Of a DNA stretch of 8,301 bases, positions 1 through 5,707 are shown piece after piece. Position 1 is the stretch's first letter; every line of letters begins with the position of its first letter. The notes below the pieces were generated by a model, which was given only the letters and a program-made list of their open reading frames with translations, was not told where the DNA came from and made no database searches. Position numbers and translations under genes: made by a program. The DNA comes from Betaproteobacteria bacterium TMED41 (GTDB lineage: Bacteria > Pseudomonadota > Gammaproteobacteria > Burkholderiales > Burkholderiaceae_A), in NCBI GenBank assembly GCA_002167365.1, contig NHCU01000077.1:1-8301 (forward strand), given 5' to 3'.

Positions 1-42
1 TTTTTTTTTAAAATAAGGGGTTGATGTAATAGGTAAAAAAAA

Positions 43-106
43 TTTTGATTGAAACACTATTTTATCAGTAAAAAATTTTTATTCATAACTTTGATTTCAA
101 TCAGAA
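43..106. repeat. Inverted repeat with 12-bp arms
   Basis: The left arm at 43-54 (TTTTGATTGAAA) pairs with the right arm at 95-106 (TTTCAATCAGAA). There are nine contiguous Watson-Crick pairs next to a 40-nt loop, then one T-G wobble and two more pairs. The right arm overlaps the FNR-like palindrome. It could form an RNA stem in a transcript of either strand or be a split operator. In sequence this rich in A and T a chance origin remains possible. Confidence 0.4.
91..104. promoter_or_regulatory. Possible FNR/Anr-type binding site
   Basis: TTGAT-TTCA-ATCAG matches nine of the ten fixed positions of the FNR consensus TTGAT-N4-ATCAA. Its centre lies about 95 bp upstream of the start point implied by the -10 hexamer at 180-185, a distance seen for far-upstream activator sites. 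By a rough estimate about one such match is expected by chance in a window of this size and base composition, so this is only a candidate. Confidence 0.25.
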
Positions 107-179
107 AAAATCTTAGATTTTTACTATTTTTTTAAATCCAAGTTAAAGTATTTTTCATGGAATAATGGTATTTAAGATG

Positions 180-185
180 TATAAT
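180..185 (+). promoter_or_regulatory. Candidate -10 hexamer upstream of the small gene
   Basis: A perfect TATAAT lies 25 bp before the ATG at 211, which would put transcription start near 192 and leave a leader of about 19 nt. No good -35 hexamer is visible at 16-18 bp spacing, so either an activator is needed or the match is fortuitous. Confidence 0.35.
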
Positions 186-210
186 TAGTAAAATTCAAAT
201 AGATTGTTTA

Positions 211-459
211 ATGAGAGCCACCACCAAAATATCAATTTCAATAGTTATTTCCGCTTTTATCATGTCTTTTAATTATGTATGGATTAATAGATTTGAGTTT
301 ATAACTTACGATAAGAGCGATTCTGTTTTTTATATAATAAACAAATGGACAGGTGAAACTTGCGCCATAATGTTCAACGCCGATCACGCACCCGTTTCAA
401 AAAACAAAATGTTCGATTTTTGTCCTTCCGGAGAGCCAAAAAAAATTATTTTTCCTTAA
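211..459 (+). CDS. Small putative membrane-anchored protein of unknown function
   Basis: This 82-residue protein is not assigned to a named family. Residues 7-25 are hydrophobic after a short basic start (R2, K6), suggesting a single N-terminal membrane anchor or uncleaved signal with the remainder outside the cytoplasm. The outer part contains N44-K-W-T-G-E, a Trp-Thr-Gly motif that recurs in small uncharacterised bacterial proteins, and two cysteines (C51, C71) that could form a disulfide if exported. No clear Shine-Dalgarno sequence precedes the ATG. Its stop codon overlaps that of the convergent dehydrogenase gene within one TTAA, a neat boundary that supports it being real. Codon use resembles the neighbours. 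It could still be a chance reading frame. No function is proposed. Confidence 0.6.
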   Translation: MRATTKISISIVISAFIMSFNYVWINRFEFITYDKSDSVFYIINKWTGETCAIMFNADHAPVSKNKMFDFCPSGEPKKIIFP

Positions 460-1613
460 CCTATTGTTTTTATTATTTTTTTTGAAACTTCCGAAATGTT
501 TTTACACCCGCAAAGACCCATTGTTACGTCCAGTTCCTTTCTAAGTATTTCCAATACTTTAGTAACACCATTTTCGCCTGCTGCTGCCAATCCGTATAAA
601 TATGTTTTACCTATCATCGTTCCTTTAGCACCCAAAGCTATGGATTTTAAAATATCTTGTCCTGACTGAATACCACTATCCAGCCAAACATCCGTATCTG
701 ATCTCAACGCTCTAATAATTTCCGGTAAAGCCCTAATGGAGCTAATGGTCTCATCTAATTGTCTACCACCATGATTAGAGACGACTATTGCATCAGTGCC
801 AATTTTTTCAGCAAGAATCGCATCTTCAGGATCTAAAATCCCCTTTAGAATGAATTTTCCACCCCACCAATCTCTAATTCTGGAAATATCGTCCCAATTA
901 AGCTTTAAGTCAAATTGCTCATCAATCCACGAAGATAATTTGGAGGTGTCTGAGACTCCATCAACATGACCAATTATGTTTCCAAAAGTCCTTCTGTTGG
1001 TTTTTAACATCCCTAGTAGCCAAGAGGGTTTGAATAAAATATCAACCACATTTTTAACATTAATTTTAGGAGGACTTGATAACCCATTTCTGATATCACA
1101 ATGTCTTTGACCAAGAAGTTGTAAATCAACGGTTAAAACCAGAGCTGAACACTCAGCAGATTTTGCTCTCTGAATGAGTTTCTTGGAAAAATTGTGATCT
1201 TTCATAACATATAGTTGAAACCAAAATGGATTACTTACATTTTCTGCTAAATCTTCAATCGAAGTTATCGACATGGTTGACAATGTGTAAGGAACACCAA
1301 ATTTTTGAGCTGCTACAGCAGAATGAATTTCACCATCGGGGTAATGCATCCCAGTTAAACCACAAGGAGCAAGTACAAGTGGCATACTTACTTCGTTTCC
1401 AATCAATTTTGACTTGGTGGAACGATTGGAGATATCTCTGACAACCCTTTGTCTAAATTTTATTTGCTTAAAATCATTTCTGTTATTATATAAAGTGTTT
1501 TCCGTCCATGATCCAGCTTCTATATATTCGAAAAACATTTTTGGAATTCTTTTTTTTGCTAAAAATTTAAGTTCATTTATGGTTAAGATATTTTTTATAT
1601 TCAAAATTGTCAC
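456..1613 (-). CDS. lldD: FMN-dependent alpha-hydroxy-acid dehydrogenase (L-lactate dehydrogenase LldD-like)
   Basis: A 385-residue TIM-barrel flavoenzyme that should oxidise an L-2-hydroxy acid (probably lactate or a relative) to the 2-oxo acid, passing electrons to the quinone pool or oxygen. Active-site residues expected for the family are present: Y30, Y135 in FQLYV, D163 in LTVD, R170, K257, and H281 and R284 in the signature SNHGGRQLD (279-287). The segment around residues 180-235 (PPKINV...RTFGNIIGHV) matches the extra, membrane-associated region of LldD-type enzymes rather than soluble glycolate oxidase. Three usually conserved arginines are replaced: IRSG reads IQSG (Q316), GRA/GRP reads GKT (K336), and CGRTD reads CGCKN (C370). 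The start is GTG, two bases after the ggt stop, so translation is probably coupled to ggt. The exact substrate cannot be read from the sequence; the lldD symbol indicates subfamily only. Confidence 0.88.
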   Translation of the reverse strand: MTILNIKNILTINELKFLAKKRIPKMFFEYIEAGSWTENTLYNNRNDFKQIKFRQRVVRDISNRSTKSKLIGNEVSMPLVLAPCGLTGMHYPDGEIHSAVAAQKFGVPYTLSTMSITSIEDLAENVSNPFWFQLYVMKDHNFSKKLIQRAKSAECSALVLTVDLQLLGQRHCDIRNGLSSPPKINVKNVVDILFKPSWLLGMLKTNRRTFGNIIGHVDGVSDTSKLSSWIDEQFDLKLNWDDISRIRDWWGGKFILKGILDPEDAILAEKIGTDAIVVSNHGGRQLDETISSIRALPEIIRALRSDTDVWLDSGIQSGQDILKSIALGAKGTMIGKTYLYGLAAAGENGVTKVLEILRKELDVTMGLCGCKNISEVSKKIIKTIG

Positions 1614-1615
1614 TC

Positions 1616-3355
1616 TTAAAATGAGGTAAATTCGATTTTACCTTCTCTTCTCGGATCTACACCCCCATCAATTTTATAACCAGAAATATTTTTCTTTAGC
1701 CTTATCCCGTGTAATCCGCTGTATTGGTTGCGAATTTTTACTGAATGCCCTAATTTTTTTAAGATCTCTTTATAAGTAACTAAAGTTGATTTGTTTTCTA
1801 ATATTGTTGTGTTGCCTCTAACTATAAACCTCGGCTCACTAATAGATCTTTGCATTGAATAATTCAAATCTATTAAATCTACAATAGTTTGTGCTACATA
1901 TCCAATAATTGACTTACCTCCAGGTGAACCAATTAGAGCAAATAAATTACCTTCAGGATCGAAAATTATTGTGGGTGACATTGACGATAAAGGACGTTTT
2001 CCAGGAGCGACCGAATTAGAGATTGGAAAGCCATCTTTATCTTTTGATTTAAAAGAAAAATCTGTTAATTGATTATTCAATATCATGCCCTCTGACATAA
2101 TCCTGGAGCCAAATGCAGATTCCACCGAACTGGTCATTGAAACCGCATTTCCAAACTTATCTAAAACCACAAAATGAGTTGTTGATTCGGAGGAAATATC
2201 AACATTTAAGCCAAAATCAAAACTATAGTCCTCAAACTTACCAGCAGTAACATTTGTTATTTTAGAGTCAAATTTGATCAATTTGGATCTTAATTTTAGA
2301 TAATCCTGGCTAAGTAATTTTTTTGTTGGTACTCTAACGAACTCGGGATCACCAAGGTACTTCATTCGATCAGCCATGGCAAGTCTGGTTGCTTCAGTGA
2401 GTAAATGGATCTTCTTTACAATGTTTTGAATTAAACTAGGGTCATAGTTTTGGAGAATCCCTAAAATTTGTAAAATGGCTATCCCCCCTGAGCTAGGCGG
2501 ACCAACTGAACAAATTTTATATTTTCTATAAAAACCACAAACTGGATCTCTCTGGTTTGCCGAGTATCTACTAAAATCCTCTTTTGTAAGAAGTGTATTC
2601 TCGTTTATCTGGCGTAAATCATTTATTATCAAACCAGGGATACTACCTGAGTAAAATTCAGATGCGCCTAAAGAGGATATTTTTTTTAAAGTATTTGCAT
2701 ACTCAGCATTTACAAGTAGGGTTCCGATGGGTTTGGCAATAAATTTTTTTTTCGAATCCATTGTCCTGGTATAAAAATACTCTCGTGTTTCTTTGTGTTT
2801 CATTAAGTATTTATCTCGCTTTACTAAAGCATAAAATCTTGGAGTTATATTAAAACCATTTTCTGCTAATTGAATTGGGTGTTCGAATAAACTTTTCCAT
2901 GGCAGAAGTCCATATTTTTTGTGAGCCTTATCGAGCATTGACGGTATACCCGGAACTCCAATAGAAATACCACTAGTGACAGCACTGTAAAAGCCTGATT
3001 GTGAACCAGTATATTTTTCAAAAACTGATGGATCTATGTTTAAAGGGGCTGTTTCACGGCCATCAAAGCTAGTAACTTTCTTGTCTAAATTCGAGTAGTA
3101 CATTAGAAAACCACCACCTGCAATCCCAGAGGATTGAGGTTCAACAAGGCCCAAAACTGCTTGAATCGCAACAGCCGCGTCAATTGCAGAACCACCATTC
3201 TCTAATACGATTTTTCCAGCATTAGATGCTAAAGGATGAGCAGCCACCACAACACCTTTTTCTAAAAAATTTTCTGCAAGTAAGTTTTTTGGTGAAAAAA
3301 AAAGAAATAAAAGAAATAAAAGGTTAACTCTTATAAAATCATTAATAATGGTCAT
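1616..3355 (-). CDS. ggt: Gamma-glutamyltransferase (glutathione hydrolase) precursor
   Basis: A 579-residue N-terminal-nucleophile hydrolase that cleaves gamma-glutamyl bonds (glutathione and other gamma-glutamyl amides) or transfers the glutamyl group, normally in the periplasm. A signal peptide is clear: short N-terminus with R9, hydrophobic core 11-20, probable cleavage after LLA27. The precursor should self-cleave before T392 in the STTH motif (391-394), giving large and small subunits; T392 becomes the nucleophile. Substrate-binding motifs are in place: DGRETAP with R100, NNQLTDF (427-433) with N428, Q429 and D432, RPLSSMSPT with S457 and S458, and the GG pair 479-480. The loop between DFS and KRPLSS is about four residues shorter than I recall for the E. 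coli enzyme. Full family length with no frameshift. It is first of a two-gene unit with the dehydrogenase and divergent from tadA. Confidence 0.95.
   Translation of the reverse strand: MTIINDFIRVNLLFLLFLFFSPKNLLAENFLEKGVVVAAHPLASNAGKIVLENGGSAIDAAVAIQAVLGLVEPQSSGIAGGGFLMYYSNLDKKVTSFDGRETAPLNIDPSVFEKYTGSQSGFYSAVTSGISIGVPGIPSMLDKAHKKYGLLPWKSLFEHPIQLAENGFNITPRFYALVKRDKYLMKHKETREYFYTRTMDSKKKFIAKPIGTLLVNAEYANTLKKISSLGASEFYSGSIPGLIINDLRQINENTLLTKEDFSRYSANQRDPVCGFYRKYKICSVGPPSSGGIAILQILGILQNYDPSLIQNIVKKIHLLTEATRLAMADRMKYLGDPEFVRVPTKKLLSQDYLKLRSKLIKFDSKITNVTAGKFEDYSFDFGLNVDISSESTTHFVVLDKFGNAVSMTSSVESAFGSRIMSEGMILNNQLTDFSFKSKDKDGFPISNSVAPGKRPLSSMSPTIIFDPEGNLFALIGSPGGKSIIGYVAQTIVDLIDLNYSMQRSISEPRFIVRGNTTILENKSTLVTYKEILKKLGHSVKIRNQYSGLHGIRLKKNISGYKIDGGVDPRREGKIEFTSF
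3301..3322. repeat. 9-bp tandem repeat inside the ggt signal-peptide region
   Basis: AAAGAAATA occurs twice in direct succession (3301-3309 and 3310-3318), followed by a partial third copy (AAAG, 3319-3322). On the coding strand it specifies the repeating Leu-Leu-Phe of the GGT signal-peptide core. The unit is a multiple of three, so gain or loss of a copy would keep the reading frame. Confidence 0.7.
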
Positions 3356-3425
3356 TTGATTTTCTGTTGATTTTAAATATACGGAACATACATAACTAGT
3401 TTAAACTTTTTTTTCAAAGATATTT
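3356..3425. promoter_or_regulatory. Divergent promoter region between ggt and tadA
   Basis: These 70 bp must hold promoters for ggt (minus) and tadA (plus) unless transcription enters from elsewhere. It contains a perfect 10-bp palindrome AGTTTAAACT at 3398-3407 overlapping a second palindrome ACTAGT at 3395-3400, placed about midway between the genes. Weak hexamers can be proposed for the plus strand (TTGATT 3367-3372, CATAAC 3391-3396, 18-bp spacing) and the minus strand (TATATT, complement of 3376-3381, 17 bp from a poor -35), but none is convincing. Confidence 0.4.
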
Positions 3426-3896
3426 ATGAATGAAATTTTTTACATGAAAAAAGCTATTTCAGAGGCAAAAAAAGCAGCTGATAGAAATGAAGTTCCGGTT
3501 GGGGCAGTACTTGTTAAAAATAATAAGATTTTATCAAGTGGCTATAATCAAGTAATCAAACTTGCTGATCCCTCTGCACATGCTGAGATCATTGCTATAA
3601 GAGAGGCTGCAAGAAAAACACAAAATTACCGTTTAATCGATTGTCATTTATTTGTAACCTTGGAACCATGTTTGATGTGTGCCGGTGCAATTTTTAACTC
3701 AAGAATATCCAGCGTCACATACGCTACATGTGATCCAAAAACAGGAGTTGCAGAGAGTAATTTACGAATTTTTGAAAATAGATCACTAAATCACCATGCC
3801 ATTACTAAAGGAGGGGTTTTGGATGAAGAATCCGTTAAGTTGTTAAAGAGATTTTTTTTGACCAAAAGGCAACTCAAACAGGCTGATAAAAAATAG
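3426..3896 (+). CDS. tadA: tRNA-specific adenosine(34) deaminase TadA
   Basis: A 156-residue zinc deaminase that converts A34 to inosine in the anticodon of tRNA-Arg(ACG), letting one tRNA read CGU, CGC and CGA. The zinc and catalytic residues are visible: H52-A-E54 (H52 zinc ligand, E54 proton shuttle) and P81-C82-L-M-C85. Also typical are EVPVGAVLV (22-30) and N41. D103 followed by PKTG aligns with the loop that contacts the tRNA. The next residues read VAES where Ala-x-Gly-Ser is usual, so E110 replaces a commonly conserved glycine. The start at M1 gives the expected short helix; M7 is the only nearby alternative. Only a weak AAAGA precedes it. It lies 10 bp upstream of the transpeptidase gene and probably shares its transcript. 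Confidence 0.95.
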   Translation: MNEIFYMKKAISEAKKAADRNEVPVGAVLVKNNKILSSGYNQVIKLADPSAHAEIIAIREAARKTQNYRLIDCHLFVTLEPCLMCAGAIFNSRISSVTYATCDPKTGVAESNLRIFENRSLNHHAITKGGVLDEESVKLLKRFFLTKRQLKQADKK

Positions 3897-3906
3897 TGAA
3901 AATATA

Positions 3907-4443
3907 ATGTCTCCTTTTCATATAGTCATAGAAATTAATTCTCAAAAATTAACTGTCTTTAAATCTACAGATAAGAATTGGATTGAGGATACTGAGAGGT
4001 GGAAATCTGAAATTTCTCTGGATCCAATTTTTGCTACTAGAATATCTTCAGCAGCAAATGGGGTTGGTGAGAAAATTGATAGTTTTAAGACCCCACTGGG
4101 AAAACACAGAATAAGAGCCAAAATTGGTACGAACGCTCCAATAAATTCTGTTTTTGTTGGCCGAAGACTCACTGGTGAAGTTTGGAGTAAAAAACTTTCC
4201 AAAAAATACCCCGATAGAGATTGGATTTTAACTCGAATTCTCTGGTTAAGTGGTTTAGAGAAAGGGAAAAACCGTTTTGGTCTTGTTGATACTATGAAAA
4301 GATATGTGTATATCCATGGAAGTCCACCAAATGTAAAGATGGGCACTGAAGGGTCCAAGGGGTGTATAAGGATGACAGCAAAAGATGTAATTTATCTTTT
4401 TAATATTGTTACAAATGGAACAACAGTAGATTTAAAGCTTTGA
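3907..4443 (+). CDS. L,D-transpeptidase (YkuD domain), no visible signal peptide
   Basis: A 178-residue protein that is essentially one YkuD catalytic domain. Family members form 3-3 peptidoglycan cross-links or attach proteins to meso-diaminopimelate using an active-site cysteine. The signature is complete: Y135-I-H137-G138-S and S150-K-G-C153-I-R155-M, with C153 as nucleophile and H137 as partner. FVGRRLTGE (83-91) and DWILTRILWLSG (105-116) match, from memory, a subfamily found next to tadA in beta- and gammaproteobacteria. The protein enters the first beta-strand at once (HIVIEINSQKLTVF), so no signal peptide or anchor is seen although the substrate is periplasmic; I recall this as a subfamily trait. 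It follows tadA by 10 bp. Its TGA stop lies inside the convergent bolA gene, a 12-bp overlap. Confidence 0.9.
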   Translation: MSPFHIVIEINSQKLTVFKSTDKNWIEDTERWKSEISLDPIFATRISSAANGVGEKIDSFKTPLGKHRIRAKIGTNAPINSVFVGRRLTGEVWSKKLSKKYPDRDWILTRILWLSGLEKGKNRFGLVDTMKRYVYIHGSPPNVKMGTEGSKGCIRMTAKDVIYLFNIVTNGTTVDLKL

Positions 4444-4707
4444 CTCATCAGGAGTAATCGCTTGTATAGATAGTGCGTGGATTTTTTTGGGGATATAACC
4501 ATCCAGTAGCCCATAAACAAGTTTATGCCGTTGAACTCGATTTAAATTGGTGAATTTACTACTCACCACTCTAACAAAAAAATGACTTGCTCCATCCGTT
4601 GCTCCTGCATGTCCTTTGTGAGCATCACTTTCATCCCATATATCAAATTCAGTTGGATTAAGATTACTTCTTAATTTTTTTTCAATCTCATCAATAAGTT
4701 TATTCAT
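4432..4707 (-). CDS. bolA: BolA family protein
   Basis: A small (91 residues with this start) BolA-fold protein. Such proteins pair with monothiol glutaredoxins in Fe-S handling and can act as DNA-binding regulators of shape and stress genes. Recognisable family elements, in order, are DESDAHKGHAG, SHFFVRVVSSKF, V-Q-R-H-K-L-V-Y and the C-terminal IHALSIQAITPDE. I chose the ATG at 4707 because it gives the usual short first helix (MNKLIDEIEKKL) and follows the yciB stop by 4 bp. An in-frame ATG at 4737 would add ten residues and overlap yciB by 26 bp. Neither has a close Shine-Dalgarno; a GTGGA lies about 13 nt before the chosen start. It is last in msrB-yciB-bolA, and its end overlaps the convergent transpeptidase gene. 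Confidence 0.9.
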   Translation of the reverse strand: MNKLIDEIEKKLRSNLNPTEFDIWDESDAHKGHAGATDGASHFFVRVVSSKFTNLNRVQRHKLVYGLLDGYIPKKIHALSIQAITPDESKL

Positions 4708-4711
4708 AAAA

Positions 4712-5260
4712 TCAATCAATTCCACTTTTTTTCTCATCAGGTTGTTTAAATTTACTCAACCAAAATGCCTGGATGATAGTAAAAGCAATAGTGAGGCCGA
4801 GCATACCAAATAACTTAAACTCAACCCAAAAATCAGTTGAAAAATTGTTTGCAACCCATAGGTTCAAAACTGCCAAAAACGCAAAAAATAATGCCCATAC
4901 AGTGTTTAATTTAAGCCAAATACTTTTAGGCAAAACTAGGTGCTTGCCCATCAAACTTTTAATTAAAACCTTACCAAAAAATTGTGGAATTAAAAGGCCC
5001 AAGCAAAAAACTATGTAAAGAAATGAAGGTTTAAGTTTTATGAACTGCTCATCTTGAAGAACTATAGTTGCACCACCAAAGACCACTATCAATCCAAGAC
5101 TTATCCATTGAATTTTTTCAATTTTTTTCCCCAAAAATCTCATCAAGCACATCATGATGACTGTAGTTATTATTGCTAAACCCGTTGCAAAATAAATATC
5201 TAGTAATTTGAAAGAAACAAAAAAAACGATTATGGGTATCCAATCAGCTAAAACTCTCAT
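4712..5260 (-). CDS. yciB: Inner membrane-spanning protein YciB (septation protein A)
   Basis: A 182-residue integral membrane protein of the YciB/IspZ family, implicated in cell septation and envelope integrity; its biochemical activity is unknown. Hydrophobic spans lie at about residues 5-18, 21-40, 50-68, 77-95, 117-137 and 147-168. Family motifs are plain: SFKLLDIYFAT (16-26), VVFGGATIVLQDEQFIKLKP (59-78), LNLWVANNFSTDFWVEFKLFG (132-152). Length is normal. The start overlaps the msrB stop by four bases (ATGA), and a good Shine-Dalgarno GAGGT sits inside the end of msrB, so the two are translationally linked. The bolA gene follows immediately. The msrB-yciB-bolA order is, from general knowledge, frequent in Betaproteobacteria. 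Confidence 0.93.
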   Translation of the reverse strand: MRVLADWIPIIVFFVSFKLLDIYFATGLAIITTVIMMCLMRFLGKKIEKIQWISLGLIVVFGGATIVLQDEQFIKLKPSFLYIVFCLGLLIPQFFGKVLIKSLMGKHLVLPKSIWLKLNTVWALFFAFLAVLNLWVANNFSTDFWVEFKLFGMLGLTIAFTIIQAFWLSKFKQPDEKKSGID

Positions 5261-5661
5261 GAATTAACCTCATTAATTTTATTTTTTGGAACAAAATTTA
5301 ATGATGCCGAATTAACGCAATAGCGTAATCCAGTCGGCTTAGGGCCGTCAGGAAAAACATGACCAAGATGTGCATTGCACATATTACATAAAATTTCTAT
5401 ACGTACCATTCCATACTCCTTATCTATCCTTTCTTTAATAACTCCTTTAGATATTTCTCTCGAATAACTAGGCCAGCCAGTGCCTGAATTAAACTTGTCT
5501 TGAGAATTAAAAAGTTTGGCACTGCAACATTTACACATATAAATTCCTGGAACATCGTGCTCCCAATAACATCCAGAGAATGCAGGTTCAGTAGCTTTTT
5601 TTCTTGTTACTTGAAACTCCAACTCAGTAAGTACTCTCTTATAATCTTCTTCTGATTTCAA
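5257..5661 (-). CDS. msrB: Peptide-methionine (R)-S-oxide reductase MsrB, TTG start
   Basis: A 134-residue cytoplasmic enzyme that reduces the R epimer of methionine sulfoxide in proteins with thioredoxin as electron donor. The catalytic cysteine is C115 in GLRYCVNSASL. The structural zinc is held by two CxxC pairs, C43/C46 and C92/C95. The usual resolving position, SGCGWPS, reads S-G-T61-G-W-P-S, while C31 is present in F-S-G-C-Y-W. From memory this matches a described MsrB subclass (Xanthomonas type) using Cys31 as resolving cysteine. The initiator is TTG at 5661: no ATG or GTG lies between it and the upstream in-frame stop, an AAAGG Shine-Dalgarno precedes it by 9 nt, and the N-terminus has family length. 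It is the first gene of msrB-yciB-bolA. Confidence 0.93.
   Translation of the reverse strand: MKSEEDYKRVLTELEFQVTRKKATEPAFSGCYWEHDVPGIYMCKCCSAKLFNSQDKFNSGTGWPSYSREISKGVIKERIDKEYGMVRIEILCNMCNAHLGHVFPDGPKPTGLRYCVNSASLNFVPKNKINEVNS
5266..5271 (-). promoter_or_regulatory. Shine-Dalgarno for yciB
   Basis: GAGGTT on the minus strand lies five nucleotides before the yciB ATG (5260), inside the last codons of msrB. It is one of the few strong ribosome sites in the window and supports the four-base overlap start. Confidence 0.7.
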
Positions 5662-5670
5662 TGATCGGTG

Positions 5671-5675
5671 CCTTT
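5671..5675 (-). promoter_or_regulatory. Shine-Dalgarno supporting the TTG start of msrB
   Basis: AAAGG on the minus strand, nine nucleotides before the TTG codon at 5661. Together with the lack of any other initiator in frame, it fixes the msrB start. Confidence 0.6.
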
Positions 5676-5707
5676 GACTGTTCTAACAAATAGCTTTGTG
5701 TTGTGGA

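Larger units (their letters stand above)
1..210. other. AT-rich non-coding leader region
   Basis: No convincing coding region is visible here. The stretch opens with a run of nine T residues, which could be the tail of a terminator lying just outside the window, but the stem cannot be seen. It holds a long inverted repeat (43-54 with 95-106), an FNR-like palindrome (91-104), an A5T5 palindrome (71-80) and a consensus -10 hexamer (180-185) in front of the small gene at 211. Nothing else is recognised. Confidence 0.6.

Noticed and set aside
1226..1629. Two 71-codon plus-strand frames over the dehydrogenase gene
   Set aside because: Both are antisense to highly conserved parts of the dehydrogenase and overlap each other; no independent support.
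3942..4358. Open frame of 138 codons antisense to the transpeptidase gene
   Set aside because: The plus-strand frame has a complete YkuD active site; the antisense frame shows no recognisable family and is a shadow.
4773..5018. 81-codon frame antisense to yciB
   Set aside because: yciB is a complete, well-conserved membrane protein here; the antisense frame shows no motifs.
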